DNA of 64,000 nt. Source: Acidobacteriota bacterium. Lineage in GTDB: Bacteria; Acidobacteriota; Blastocatellia; Pyrinomonadales; Pyrinomonadaceae. Below are positions 36,061 to 45,563 of the stretch, one piece after another. Location: positions 1,674,001 through 1,738,000 of the forward strand of contig JADJBB010000021.1 in NCBI GenBank assembly GCA_016703965.1, given 5' to 3'. The notes below the pieces were generated by a model that saw nothing but the letters and a program-made list of their open reading frames with translations, did not search any database and was not told where the DNA came from. Both the position numbers and the translations under genes were made by a program. The number at the start of each line of letters is the position of its first letter. Within the stretch, counting starts at the first letter, position 1.

Positions 36061-37044
36061 ATGCCAAAAAAGAATCCTGAATCAGAAAGCTCAGATCTGG
36101 CCAAAATTCACTCGGTACGCTGTCGTTATTGCGGCCAGAAGAATAATGTAAAAGAAGATTATCAAAACAACGCCGCCAATTGCGGCAAATGTAAGCTGCC
36201 GCTCTCGAACGGCCCGCACAAGAAATTTTCCGATCTGCATAAGAACGATTACGTTCACCCGCTCGACAAAAAAGCTCTCGCCGCATTGAAAGCGATCCCG
36301 GGAGTTGATTCGGTCCTCAAGAAGCTGCTCGCATGGACCGGCGAATCGGCGATCCGCGTCTCGTTCATGGCGAGTGCGATCAAGGTCACTCCGACGCAGT
36401 GCCCCGACCTTTACGCAAAACTCCAGATCGCGTGTACGACACTAGGCGTCGCGATGCCGGATATGTTCGTTCAGCAGAACCCGATGGTCAACGCCTTCAC
36501 CGGCGGCGTCGAAAAGCCGATCATCGTCCTCCACTCGGCCCTGATCGAACGCCTTAACGACGAGGAAACGCTCGCGGTCATCGCTCATGAGGTCGGCCAC
36601 ATGCATGCCGAACACGTTCTCTATCTGACGGCGGCTCGTTTGATGGAGGTTCTCGCAAACATTTCGGTCGCGAGACTGGTGCCTGGCTCTGAGATCCTCA
36701 AACTGATCGTTTCGATGGGCATCTCCAGCGCCCTGCTCTCGTGGGCACGCCGTGCCGAGTTGAGCTGTGACCGAGCGGCCTTGCTCGTCGTCCAGGATCC
36801 TCACGTGATCGGACGAACGATGATGAAGCTCGCCGGCGGTACGTTTGCGTCGAAGATCGATTACGACTTGTTTCTCGAGCAAGGCCGTGAATTCAAGAAG
36901 AATTACGACGAAAAGGCTCTCGACCGTTTTTGGGCTGACACGATGAATGCCGGCTTATCGCATCCGTTTCCGATCTGGCGTGTTGCCGAGATCCTCGAAT
37001 GGGCAGATTCGGACGAATACAATGGCTTGATCGCGAAGAAGTAA
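36061..37044 (+). CDS. M48 family metallopeptidase with N-terminal zinc ribbon
   Basis: The 327-residue protein carries HEVGH at 176-180 (the two His ligands and the catalytic Glu) and a downstream SCDRAAL motif whose Asp/Glu region supplies the third ligand, as in Ste24/HtpX-related peptidases. Cys21, Cys24, Cys41 and Cys44 form a C-x2-C...C-x2-C zinc ribbon before the peptidase, like that of Trx2-type proteins. The long transmembrane helices of HtpX are missing; only moderately hydrophobic stretches occur around 215-235. It may be a soluble or peripheral protease. A bidirectional terminator follows. Confidence 0.92.
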   Translation: MPKKNPESESSDLAKIHSVRCRYCGQKNNVKEDYQNNAANCGKCKLPLSNGPHKKFSDLHKNDYVHPLDKKALAALKAIPGVDSVLKKLLAWTGESAIRVSFMASAIKVTPTQCPDLYAKLQIACTTLGVAMPDMFVQQNPMVNAFTGGVEKPIIVLHSALIERLNDEETLAVIAHEVGHMHAEHVLYLTAARLMEVLANISVARLVPGSEILKLIVSMGISSALLSWARRAELSCDRAALLVVQDPHVIGRTMMKLAGGTFASKIDYDLFLEQGREFKKNYDEKALDRFWADTMNAGLSHPFPIWRVAEILEWADSDEYNGLIAKK

Positions 37045-37070
37045 TATTGAATACAAGTAGAAAGAAAAAA

Positions 37071-37099
37071 GGGAGAGGATCCAGGTCCTCTCCCTTTTT
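37071..37099. terminator. Bidirectional intrinsic terminator
   Basis: A perfect 9-bp stem (GGGAGAGGA/TCCTCTCCC) with a 6-nt loop is followed by five T and preceded by six A. It separates the convergent M48 gene and the dockerin-protein gene and can serve both. Confidence 0.88.
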
Positions 37100-37116
37100 G
37101 TCTTTTTCGCTTTCGC

Positions 37117-39336
37117 CTACTCGCCAAAAAACAGTCCAAAGAATCCTCTGGCTGGGTTGCAGTTAGTCGGCGTGATCGATCCAAGATTGTACAGCCGAAC
37201 TAACGTCACGTCCGCTGAGTTGATCGCACCGTCACCGCAGGTTCCATTAACATCGGCCCGATCCCTCTGGCTTTGAGTTTCGGGATTCATGTTCCCGAGT
37301 GCAAACTGGCGAAGAATGTTAACATCATTTGCCAGTACCATGCCATCACCGTTAGCTCCGCCGTTAGCGTCAACCACATCGCCTTCCAACGTCGAAACGA
37401 CCGGGACCGGTGTCGGCGTCGGGGTTGGCGTTGCTGTCGGTGCCGGTGTTGGGGTTGCTGTTGGAGCCGGCGTCGGTGTTGGCGTTGGCGTTACACCTGC
37501 CCCGGGAACTGACACTCTAACGGTTAGCGGGCTGCCAGTCTTGTAGAATCCGACCGTGGCACCACCCGCCTGAGGGGCGACGTTTGCATCGAATCTGAAG
37601 TTATAGAGTGTTCCCCAGCGAATAGCGTTAGCATTGGCGTTTTGAGCAAGCGTTTCAGAGCTCCAGGTAAGGCTGCCGCCCGCCTGTGATTGGGCCCAGG
37701 CTGAATTACTGTATCCCGCGTTGTTCGCAGTGCCGTCAAAGGTCGTCCCCGGATGCTGCGGCGGAGCGTGGAATCCAACATTGCTAATGGTTACGCCAGC
37801 TCCAACAGGAATGCTGAATGATTGAATGCCTCGATCCAGGTTCTGGTTATAGACCGCATATTCGTAATGCCACACACCAGGTGATGGATTCGTGACCTTA
37901 TAACCGACGATCCCGATGCCATCCTGCGTCGGATCCGGTTCGATCGATTCAAACGTCGCACCCGTCCATGCATTGATCGCGGCCTTCTGTCTCACAGTCG
38001 AACCGACCGGTGAGAATGTGAACGGGCTGCCCGTTCCGATCACGTTGTACCGGCGGTAAGAAACGTTATTGTTCATGTTGCACTGGCCCGGGTTGGCCTG
38101 GCACCACTGATATTCGTGCGGTGTTACGTACTGGCCTTCGGCATAATATGTCGCACCAGGATTCAAGGTCGTGCTCAGGTCGCTGATCTCGGTCCTCATG
38201 CGGTGTCCGGCGTTAGAATCGCCTACGTGACCGGTATGCGTATTTACGGAACTAGATGCCGGGAAGAAACCTGTGAAAGGATTAATCCAGGCTCGCGAGC
38301 CGAGGCTCGGTCCGGCATTCAGGCTCGCAACATAGGGGTCGGAGCAACCCGAACCGAGCTGTGATCCGCCTGTTCCATTACATCCGAAACCGCATATGTT
38401 CTGTGTCAGTGCTGTGAAGCCGTGCTTCACGCTCGACTGGCCGATGTGTTCAAATGTCTGGTCGTTAGTGGCACCGCCGCTCATTCTGTAAATGTTCTGC
38501 GGGATCACCGGGTGATCGTTGCTCGGCAGAGCGTTCCAGTTCAGGTTAACGACGCCCGCGTTGCAGGAATCGGTTCCGAGTGCAAGACCGACCTGTGTTC
38601 CCGTCGCACTGCCGAACTGAGCCAGTCCGTTGACATCACCGACGATGACATCCGGGCCCGGAGTGGTGCCGGCATTTGGCCCCATTCCGGCTCCGGCAGG
38701 AAGAACTGCCGACTGGGTTTCGCCCTCGACAATATTTGTGATCTCGATCGCCTTCATGGTCGTGCTGACGGCTATTTCACCAACAATTGCTCCGACATCG
38801 GACGGACGCCCGAGTTCGGCCGCAAATTCAGGCGAGATCAAAAGCCGCCCAGTCGTTGCCGAAAAGTGTTTCTCAGACGGGTCGTAACCCAACTGATAGC
38901 CATCGACGTTAAAGAAGATAAAGCCCGTTTTACCGTCACGCACCACGAGGTCGTATTGTCCGCCCCACGGGAGCGTTTCAACAACGAGGTCGCCGTATGA
39001 CGCGGCCAGCTTAGCAGGCAGCTCCATCGATGTTCGCGGAACGATCTCCATCGAACTGGGCATCGGCCCGCGAAGCTCGCCATTGAAAACCATGATCGTG
39101 AAGAACGAATCGCCCGACGCGTCAAAATTCAGCGTCGTACGCTTTGATTCGGCGCCGCCGCTGAGCCGGTTCAGATCGAGATCCATCGAAACGCTGCCGG
39201 TCGAGACGATCATTTTTTCGAGCGTGCCGGTCTGAGCTTTTTGCCCGCCGGAAACTATACCCGAAAACAAACCGTCCGACCCGCTGCCGAAAAATGTGAA
39301 TAATGAGAGCAACGAGACGACAAATACCTTTAGCAT
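37117..39336 (-). CDS. Secreted protein with (Thr-Pro) linker and dockerin-like C-terminus
   Basis: The 739-residue protein has a signal peptide and a long beta-rich region without a recognised family; residues up to about 600 may be an adhesin-like or cargo domain. A Thr-Pro repeat (about 618-652) then leads to a dockerin-like pair: DANGGANGDGMVLANDVNILRQ and DVNGTCGDGAINSADVTLVR show two calcium-loop patterns. The same module ends the S8 protease at 57.4 kb. No cohesin domain is visible in the window. The protein ends in a hydrophobic FFGLFFGE tail, which might help surface attachment. Confidence 0.87.
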   Translation of the reverse strand: MLKVFVVSLLSLFTFFGSGSDGLFSGIVSGGQKAQTGTLEKMIVSTGSVSMDLDLNRLSGGAESKRTTLNFDASGDSFFTIMVFNGELRGPMPSSMEIVPRTSMELPAKLAASYGDLVVETLPWGGQYDLVVRDGKTGFIFFNVDGYQLGYDPSEKHFSATTGRLLISPEFAAELGRPSDVGAIVGEIAVSTTMKAIEITNIVEGETQSAVLPAGAGMGPNAGTTPGPDVIVGDVNGLAQFGSATGTQVGLALGTDSCNAGVVNLNWNALPSNDHPVIPQNIYRMSGGATNDQTFEHIGQSSVKHGFTALTQNICGFGCNGTGGSQLGSGCSDPYVASLNAGPSLGSRAWINPFTGFFPASSSVNTHTGHVGDSNAGHRMRTEISDLSTTLNPGATYYAEGQYVTPHEYQWCQANPGQCNMNNNVSYRRYNVIGTGSPFTFSPVGSTVRQKAAINAWTGATFESIEPDPTQDGIGIVGYKVTNPSPGVWHYEYAVYNQNLDRGIQSFSIPVGAGVTISNVGFHAPPQHPGTTFDGTANNAGYSNSAWAQSQAGGSLTWSSETLAQNANANAIRWGTLYNFRFDANVAPQAGGATVGFYKTGSPLTVRVSVPGAGVTPTPTPTPAPTATPTPAPTATPTPTPTPVPVVSTLEGDVVDANGGANGDGMVLANDVNILRQFALGNMNPETQSQRDRADVNGTCGDGAINSADVTLVRLYNLGSITPTNCNPARGFFGLFFGE

Positions 39337-39496
39337 AATTTAAGTTTAGACCCCTTGTTGGTGGCGAACTGATGAACTTCTGACTGCAGAGATTCTAGAG
39401 AGCATAAACAATACTTTTACACCCTTTTCGACTACATAATCAAGTCATATTACAATAAGACCAAACAAATTTTGCAGTTGATCGAAAAGGCGGGAT

Positions 39497-41377
39497 ATGA
39501 AAACTGGGTGCGACGGCCAAAATGCTGTTAAAAAAAGGTCTATCGAGCTGCCGGTTCTTGGCAATTCTCCGTCTGAAAAAGCGGAGGTTCGTGTCTCGCG
39601 AACAGCTCGTTGGCGTGCCGCCGCTCTCATAGCGTTGAACCTCCTGATGGTCGCTCATTTTGTCCAATGGTGGATAATGGGCAAGACGGTATCGCCGATC
39701 GAGCCATCGGAATCGATGTACACGCTCCAGAATGGCGCGATCAACGCGGGCTTTATCTTCTTTGTTTTAGCGATCTTAGCAACGCTGATCTTTGGACGCT
39801 TCGTCTGCGGCTGGGGCTGTCACATTCTTGCCCTACAGGATCTTTGTGCATGGCTTCTAAAGAAAGTAGGACTCACGCCACGGCCCTTCAGGTCTCGCCT
39901 GCTCGTTTTTGTACCGTTGATCGCGGCTCTTTATATGTTCGTCTGGCCGACGGTGCTGAGAGCCATCGTACGCACACCGGATACGCCCTTGATCCCGGGA
40001 TTTACCAATCATCTGATCACTACCGAATTCTGGGCAACGTTTCCGCCGTTCTGGGTCGCCGTTCCATTTCTTTTTATCTGCGGTTTTATGACCGTCTACT
40101 TTCTCGGCTCCAAAGGTTTTTGCACCTACGGCTGTCCGTACGGTGGATTTTTCAGCCTTGCTGACAAGATCGCCCCCGGCAAGATCCGCGTCACCGATGC
40201 CTGTAATCAATGCGGGCATTGCACGGCGACTTGCACATCGAATGTGCTGGTCCATGCTGAGGTCAAGAAATTTGGAATGGTCGTCGATCAGGGCTGCATG
40301 AAATGTATGGACTGCGTTTCCGTCTGCCCGAACGACGCTCTCTATTTTGGCTTCGGCAAGCCGGCAGCGGCCATCGGCAAGGCGGCAAAGAAGAATTATT
40401 CGCTCTCATGGCCTGAGGAGATCGCCGCCGCACTGATCTTTGCCCTTAGCATGCTCGCGGTTTGGGACGTTTATCAGCTTGTACCGATGCTGATGGCTCT
40501 CGGCATTGCCGGTGTGACGACCTTTCTCGCAATGCGCGCCTGGCGGTTGATCGTTGCAAAAGATCTCTCGTTTTACCGTTTTACTTTAAAGTCTGGCGGC
40601 AAGGTAAAGGCTTTCGGTTTTGTTTTCCTTGTGTACGCACTTTCGTGGCTCGGCCTTGTCGCTCACAGCGGCTACATTCGCTATCACGAACGAGCCGGAG
40701 CTCTTGCATTCCAGAGCCTGCAGATACCGGACGAACTCGCTTTAGCACAACGCGATCCATCCCAATGGCTGAACCCGGCGGATAAAGCGAGCATCGCCGA
40801 GGGCCGGCGTCATTTCGACACCGCTCGCGCTCGCGGGTTGTTTACCAACGTCGAGGCGATCCCAAAACTCGCATGGCTCGAATACCTTGGCGGCAATATC
40901 GACGGCTCGCTCGACCTGCTAGCTAAAGCCGCGCGTCTGCAGGACGGCCAGGCGAAAGCGATCAGCCTTTACTATCAAGGAACGATCCTCAACCGTCTTG
41001 GCCGCTACGAAGAAGCGTTGCGAACTCTCGATCAGGCAATGTCGGCCTCAAACGTCCTGCTCGCCCGCGAAGAAAAAGGCGAATCCCTATGGATGCTCGG
41101 TCGCAAAACCGAAGCGATCGCCGTCTGGGCAGATGCCGTGCGCGGCAATCCGGGCTTGCCGGTCGTAAACAACTTCCTTGCCGCCGCTAACGCTTCGCTC
41201 GGCCGCACCGATGCCGCCTCCCAATACGAGACCCAAGCCGACCGCTCAACCCCGAATGATCCATACTTCCACTGGATGCTCGGCCTGCGGCTCAACAACC
41301 TCGGCATGAAAGACCTCGCCGAAAAACACTTCCAAACCGCCATACAGCTCGACCCGACGTTCAAGGGAAGACGTTGA
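39497..41377 (+). CDS. NapH/CcoG-like polyferredoxin membrane protein fused to TPR repeats
   Basis: The 626-residue protein has about five transmembrane helices in its first 400 residues, CGWGC (104-108) and CTYGC (209-213) motifs as in NapH/NosR/CcoG, and two 4Fe-4S sets: Cys236/239/242/246 and Cys267/270/273/277. After three more helices (about 310-405) comes a soluble C-terminal part (about 425-620) with TPR-like repeats (ALRTLDQAMSASN, AEKHFQTAIQLDPTF). The first half should move electrons across or along the membrane; the TPR part suggests a protein partner. It sits alone, without nap, nos or cco genes, so the pathway is open. Confidence 0.9.
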   Translation: MKTGCDGQNAVKKRSIELPVLGNSPSEKAEVRVSRTARWRAAALIALNLLMVAHFVQWWIMGKTVSPIEPSESMYTLQNGAINAGFIFFVLAILATLIFGRFVCGWGCHILALQDLCAWLLKKVGLTPRPFRSRLLVFVPLIAALYMFVWPTVLRAIVRTPDTPLIPGFTNHLITTEFWATFPPFWVAVPFLFICGFMTVYFLGSKGFCTYGCPYGGFFSLADKIAPGKIRVTDACNQCGHCTATCTSNVLVHAEVKKFGMVVDQGCMKCMDCVSVCPNDALYFGFGKPAAAIGKAAKKNYSLSWPEEIAAALIFALSMLAVWDVYQLVPMLMALGIAGVTTFLAMRAWRLIVAKDLSFYRFTLKSGGKVKAFGFVFLVYALSWLGLVAHSGYIRYHERAGALAFQSLQIPDELALAQRDPSQWLNPADKASIAEGRRHFDTARARGLFTNVEAIPKLAWLEYLGGNIDGSLDLLAKAARLQDGQAKAISLYYQGTILNRLGRYEEALRTLDQAMSASNVLLAREEKGESLWMLGRKTEAIAVWADAVRGNPGLPVVNNFLAAANASLGRTDAASQYETQADRSTPNDPYFHWMLGLRLNNLGMKDLAEKHFQTAIQLDPTFKGRR

Positions 41378-41421
41378 CGGGGCTCTTAATTTACCAAAAA
41401 AATTTCCGCTATAATTGCATT

Positions 41422-41727
41422 ATGATCGTTTTCACCACCGTCCCAAATAGCTCGCAGGCCGAGGCTCTGGCTGAGGCAATAGTGAACGCACGACTCGCTG
41501 CCTGCGTTCAGATACTGCCGCCGATGACGTCGATCTATATTTGGGAAGGAAAAGTGCAGAAAGAGGCTGAGGTTTTGCTGCTGATCAAGACTCTCCCGGA
41601 AAAATTTAACGAGCTCGAACGCTTTATTATCGATCACCACAGTTACGACGTGCCGGAGATAGTTGCTGTCGAGCCCGCAAAGATCTCAGCATCGTATCTC
41701 AAATGGATGCAACGAGTTATCAGCTAA
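41422..41727 (+). CDS. cutA: CutA divalent-cation tolerance family protein
   Basis: The 101-residue product starts at the ATG at 41422; an upstream in-frame start would overlap the previous gene and add a non-conserved extension. It shows the CutA pattern: V-F-T-T-V-P at the N-terminus, ARLAACVQILP, SIYIWEGKVQ, LLLIKT, and a conserved end VAVEPAKIS-x-x-YLKWM. CutA1 trimers resemble PII proteins; tolerance to copper was the first reported phenotype, but the molecular role remains uncertain. Confidence 0.95.
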   Translation: MIVFTTVPNSSQAEALAEAIVNARLAACVQILPPMTSIYIWEGKVQKEAEVLLLIKTLPEKFNELERFIIDHHSYDVPEIVAVEPAKISASYLKWMQRVIS

Positions 41728-41791
41728 ACGTTAATGTGATACACGCAGCATATAGATCGCGATCGTATAACAGTTCTTAGTCCCTGACCTT

Positions 41792-42598
41792 TTACTTTTC
41801 GCTATTGTCCATTCCCTCGTAGCAAGTCCGGATAATGAAATCGACTGCATCCTTGGGTGAATCTGTCAGGTGGATGAGGCCGAGGTCTTCAGGATTGATG
41901 TACTTTTCGTGAAGCATCACTGAAGTGACCCACTGCAGAAGGCCCCGCCAGTATTGGGAGCCGAAAAGCACGACGGGGAAGTTGCGGATCTTCTTTGTCT
42001 GGATGAGCGTGAGTGCCTCAAAAAGCTCGTCCATCGTGCCAAAACCGCCCGGGAAAATGACGTAAGCGTTGCTGTATTTGATGAACATGGTCTTGCGGAC
42101 CATGAAGTATTTGAACGTCAGGGACTTGGTCAGATATGGATTTGGTATCTGTTCGAAGGGAAGCTCGATGTTGCACCCGACGGATTTCGCTCCGGCGGTG
42201 TGAGCACCTCGATTTGCGGCTTCCATTATTCCGGGGCCGCCGCCGGTGATGATCTCGAATCCCGCCGCACCGAGCAAAAGACCGGTCTCGTGGGCGGCTT
42301 TGTACATCGGATCGTCTTCAGGCGTTCTCGCTGAACCGAAGATCGAAACACCCCGCGTGATCGTCGCAAGTTCGTCAAACCCGTTGACAAATTCACCCAG
42401 GATACGAAAAACACGCCACGAATCAGACGTGCGATAAAGGTCCTCAGGCTCGGGCGAACGCAGCAGGACCTCATCGTCCGTCAGGTGCCAATATCCCTGA
42501 GCCGTCTCGAGCTCTTTTGCTTCGGCAATAGTCTTGGGCACCTCCGCATTCTTGGCGGGGGCCTCTATTTTGGGTTTTGTGGATTTGATCGATGACAT
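41792..42598 (-). CDS. LOG/TIGR00730 family Rossmann-fold protein
   Basis: The 268-residue protein carries the family motif PGGFGTMDE and the nucleotide-binding GGGPGIMEAANRG, as in lysine decarboxylase-like/LOG proteins that release free cytokinin-like bases from nucleotide monophosphates. A 60-residue N-terminal extension rich in Lys/Glu/Ala precedes the domain. Its ATG overlaps the stop of fabI (TAATG), so the two genes are coupled. The link between FabI and LOG is positional only. Confidence 0.93.
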   Translation of the reverse strand: MSSIKSTKPKIEAPAKNAEVPKTIAEAKELETAQGYWHLTDDEVLLRSPEPEDLYRTSDSWRVFRILGEFVNGFDELATITRGVSIFGSARTPEDDPMYKAAHETGLLLGAAGFEIITGGGPGIMEAANRGAHTAGAKSVGCNIELPFEQIPNPYLTKSLTFKYFMVRKTMFIKYSNAYVIFPGGFGTMDELFEALTLIQTKKIRNFPVVLFGSQYWRGLLQWVTSVMLHEKYINPEDLGLIHLTDSPKDAVDFIIRTCYEGMDNSEK

Positions 42599-43359
42599 TA
42601 GATTCCCATGATGTTGTAACCACAGTCGACGTAGATGGTTTCGCCTGTAATTCCCGTTGAGAGGTCGCTGACTAGGAATAGTGCGGTATTGCCAACTTCC
42701 TGGACAGTGACGTTACGTTTGAGCGGTGCTTTTTCGCCGACATAGCCGAGAAGCGAGCCCATGTTCTTTACTCCGCGTGCCGAGAGAGTGTTGATTGGGC
42801 CGGCACTGATCGCGTTGACGCGAATGTTGTACTTACCAAGATCGGCGGCAAGATATCGAACAGACGATTCGAGTGCCGCCTTCGCAACGCCCATGACGTT
42901 ATAACTGGGCACAACTTTCTCGGCTCCGTAGTAGCTCATCGTTACGATACTGCCGCCTTCGGCCATAAGCGGTGAGGCCGCGAGGGCAACCTGTGTCAGC
43001 GAGAACGCGCTGATCTCGAGTGCGGTCCTAAACGCTTCCCTTGTCGTAGTTACAAACTCTCCTTCAAGTGCTTCTTTGGGTGCGAACGCGATAGAGTGGA
43101 TAACAAAATCAAGCTTTCCGAACTTCTTAGCGACGGCCTCAAATGCCGCATCGACATCTGCCTGATTGGTCACATCACACGGCACAACCAGCGAATCGGG
43201 AAGCTCGCCCGCTAGCTTTTCAACATTTTCTTTCAGCCGTTCACCCTGATAAGTGAACGCCATTTTCGCACCGTGCTCGCTGCAAGCCGAAGCACACGCC
43301 CACGCGATCGAACGCTTGTTCGCCACGCCGAATATCATTCCTATTTTGTTTTTTAGCAT
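42598..43359 (-). CDS. fabI: Enoyl-ACP reductase (NADH)
   Basis: The 253-residue protein is a FabI-type short-chain dehydrogenase that reduces trans-2-enoyl-ACP in fatty-acid elongation. It has the family N-terminus (GVANKRSIAW, replacing the usual TGxxxGIG loop), CDVTN, HSIAFAP and the catalytic Tyr153-x6-Lys160 pair (YNVMGVAK). It is the first gene of a two-gene unit with the LOG protein. A 76-bp upstream gap contains short direct repeats of GATCTT and CTTTGA words. Confidence 0.96.
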   Translation of the reverse strand: MLKNKIGMIFGVANKRSIAWACASACSEHGAKMAFTYQGERLKENVEKLAGELPDSLVVPCDVTNQADVDAAFEAVAKKFGKLDFVIHSIAFAPKEALEGEFVTTTREAFRTALEISAFSLTQVALAASPLMAEGGSIVTMSYYGAEKVVPSYNVMGVAKAALESSVRYLAADLGKYNIRVNAISAGPINTLSARGVKNMGSLLGYVGEKAPLKRNVTVQEVGNTALFLVSDLSTGITGETIYVDCGYNIMGI

Positions 43360-43435
43360 GATTTTTGATCTTCGACCTTTGATCTTAGAACTTTGACCAT
43401 TGCGTCAGCAAAGATCCAAGTTCAAGGATCAGAGA

Positions 43436-44194
43436 TCACTCTGAAACATACACCTTCTGCAACATCTCAAAATCGAGAAGCCTGATGTCGATGTCGACGG
43501 GCGTGTCCGTGAAGCGTCTGGTGATCAGCATTCCGCGAAGCCGTTCTTCTTCGTCGGAAGTCAGTTGGGTCACCAGAACGACCATCAGGCGAAGCCGTAA
43601 GCGGCTTTTAAGCTCTGCAAGATTCTTCTTGGCTTGGGTGATCTTTTTGAGCATCGACTCGATTTTTTCCTGCCTTACATCCGGAACTACGAGGAAAGAA
43701 ACCTCAATGCAGGTTATTAAGTCATGTTCTACAAGTATTGCATCAAAAGGAGTTCCGCCGATGCTAACGTGACGCATTAAAGGTAGATTCTCTTCCTGTT
43801 GTATCTGCCGCAGTGCGAGATCTTCGGCGACGATGTATGCCGAAAGAAGGTCTGCCAAGTTGTCGTCACCGACTCCTAAAAGTCGTGATAACTCGCGAAC
43901 CTCGACGTTCACATTCTGCCGCTGGATCTCAGGCATTGCCGCATCCCAGCGAATGAATTTCCGGTCGTCAACAGCCGCGATCCTACGTCTGTTCGCGACA
44001 TCGAGAATCACCACCAGCCCCAGGAGAGCTATTGCTCCAAGGAACACCGCGAGCAGGGGCATATTCGCAGCACGCACCGACAATACGATGCCGGCAATCA
44101 AGACCGTAAACAATAGCACGGTCAAAATTATCAGCGGATAGTTGGTCTGCTCCCGATCGAACCGTCGAAGCGAATTTTCAGGTTTCTTGTCCAT
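43436..44194 (-). CDS. Membrane-anchored hypothetical protein
   Basis: The 252-residue protein has two transmembrane helices (about 20-42 and 48-66) and a cytoplasmic domain (about 95-250). In the latter, the strands PFDAILVEHDLITCIEVSFLVV recall the D...E-x-K core of PD-(D/E)xK enzymes, but the final Lys is Ser here, so nuclease activity is doubtful. I do not recognise the family. It lies between the fabI unit and the PfkB kinase on the same strand, 26 bp after the kinase gene, so co-transcription is likely. Confidence 0.82.
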   Translation of the reverse strand: MDKKPENSLRRFDREQTNYPLIILTVLLFTVLIAGIVLSVRAANMPLLAVFLGAIALLGLVVILDVANRRRIAAVDDRKFIRWDAAMPEIQRQNVNVEVRELSRLLGVGDDNLADLLSAYIVAEDLALRQIQQEENLPLMRHVSIGGTPFDAILVEHDLITCIEVSFLVVPDVRQEKIESMLKKITQAKKNLAELKSRLRLRLMVVLVTQLTSDEEERLRGMLITRRFTDTPVDIDIRLLDFEMLQKVYVSE

Positions 44195-44220
44195 GTGCCG
44201 ACCGGCCTTTATGCTGCCGA

Positions 44221-45147
44221 CTAGGCTTTTTCAAACGGGATATCGTCAAAATGCGTCATCTGCTTGAACGCCTTAAAACGCTGATTGATCTCCGGATAAT
44301 CGAGAGCATCAACGCGTTCGGTGCCGAATTTTTCAACATTGAACGACGCCATTACCGAACCATAGATCATCGCCCGCCGCAGTGTTTCTTCAGTGATCTC
44401 TTTGTGAGCCGCGAGATAGCCCATAAACCCGCCCGCAAAAGTGTCACCAGCTCCAGTAGGGTCGAAAACACTTTCGAGCGGATATGCGGGAGCGGCAAAG
44501 TAATTGTCCTTAGTGAAAAGGGTTGCGCCGTATTCACCGCGCTTGATCACAACCGCCTTCAGCCCGAGATCCATAATGGCCTTAGCTGCCTTGTGAATGT
44601 TCGGTTCATCGGTCAACTGACGAGCTTCAGCATCATTGATGATGATGCAATCAACTACCTTGATGGTCTCTATGAGGGCATCTTTCATGCTGGTTATCCA
44701 GAAGTTCATAGTGTCCATTGCAACAAATTCAGCGTTCGGGCATTGCTCACGAACGCTCTTCTGCAGCATAGGCAAAATGTTCGCTAAGAATAGTAATTTC
44801 GAGTTCTTAGAGTGTTCAGAAAGCTTCGGTTCGAAGGTCTCGAAGACGTTCAGCTGCGTATCGAGCGTGTGAGCCGTGTTCATGTCGTAATCGTATCGAC
44901 CGCTCCAGAAGAACGTTTTCCCATCGGGTACGATCTCTATGTCGTCCGTGTTGATATGATGCCGATCAAAGACCGCCCATTCCTCGTCTCCAAAATCACC
45001 ACCGACGACGCCAACTGCTTTCACTTCAGTAAAAAAGCTCGCCGACAAACCAAAATGCGTTGCTGCACCACCCAGGATCTTATCCCGTTTACCAAAGGGT
45101 GTTTCCAGGGCATCGAATGCAACCGAACCTACTACTGTTAAAGACAT
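44221..45147 (-). CDS. PfkB family carbohydrate/nucleoside kinase
   Basis: The 308-residue protein is a ribokinase-like kinase with the N-terminal GG motif (KILGGAATHFG) and the catalytic signature DPTGAGDTFAGGF, whose Asp deprotonates the substrate hydroxyl. The sequence around VAMDTMNFWI and IINDAEA fits the subgroup sometimes named adenosine or inosine-guanosine kinase-like, but substrate identity is uncertain. A methylthioadenosine phosphorylase gene lies 0.9 kb upstream on the same strand, which is compatible with nucleoside or sugar salvage. Confidence 0.93.
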   Translation of the reverse strand: MSLTVVGSVAFDALETPFGKRDKILGGAATHFGLSASFFTEVKAVGVVGGDFGDEEWAVFDRHHINTDDIEIVPDGKTFFWSGRYDYDMNTAHTLDTQLNVFETFEPKLSEHSKNSKLLFLANILPMLQKSVREQCPNAEFVAMDTMNFWITSMKDALIETIKVVDCIIINDAEARQLTDEPNIHKAAKAIMDLGLKAVVIKRGEYGATLFTKDNYFAAPAYPLESVFDPTGAGDTFAGGFMGYLAAHKEITEETLRRAMIYGSVMASFNVEKFGTERVDALDYPEINQRFKAFKQMTHFDDIPFEKA

Positions 45148-45185
45148 TTGTTAAAAGAATCTCCGAGTTTGAAATACGAAAACTT

Positions 45186-45563
45186 TTATTTTACACGCCA
45201 TGGCGGATTTTTGCGATTTTCCCCAGCATAAAACAGGCAGATCTTGTTGTTATTCGGATCGCTGAGATATGCCTCGCGCCCAAACCACTCGCGATCGGTC
45301 GGTTCTTCGTCAAAACTGAGCCCGAGAGCCCGTAATTCCGCGACCTTCTCATCGAGCTCCTCACATTCGAAATAGAGCGTTATTCCATTATTCGATGAGA
45401 TATTCTCACCGATGTGAACTGAAAGAGTCGATTCACCATCCGGGCATTCGAGCCGGGCATATCGAGGGAGTGAATCCACAATGCGACGAAGGCCGAGCTT
45501 TTCAAAAAACTCGACCGTCTCGACAGGGAACTTAGAATATATGGTGACCTGGTTAAGGTTCAT
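45186..45563 (-). CDS. VOC family (glyoxalase/bleomycin resistance-like) protein
   Basis: The 125-residue protein shows one VOC module pair: an initial strand (NLNQVTIYSKFP), a helix (TVEFFEKLGLRRI), and ITLYFECEELDEKVAELRALG as second module, ending ...DPNNNKICLFY. The normal first metal ligand His/Gln position is Gln (NQVTIY), so metal binding is uncertain. Its ATG overlaps the stop of the preceding gene by four bases (ATGA), so they are co-translated. The substrate is unknown. Confidence 0.9.
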   Translation of the reverse strand: MNLNQVTIYSKFPVETVEFFEKLGLRRIVDSLPRYARLECPDGESTLSVHIGENISSNNGITLYFECEELDEKVAELRALGLSFDEEPTDREWFGREAYLSDPNNNKICLFYAGENRKNPPWRVK

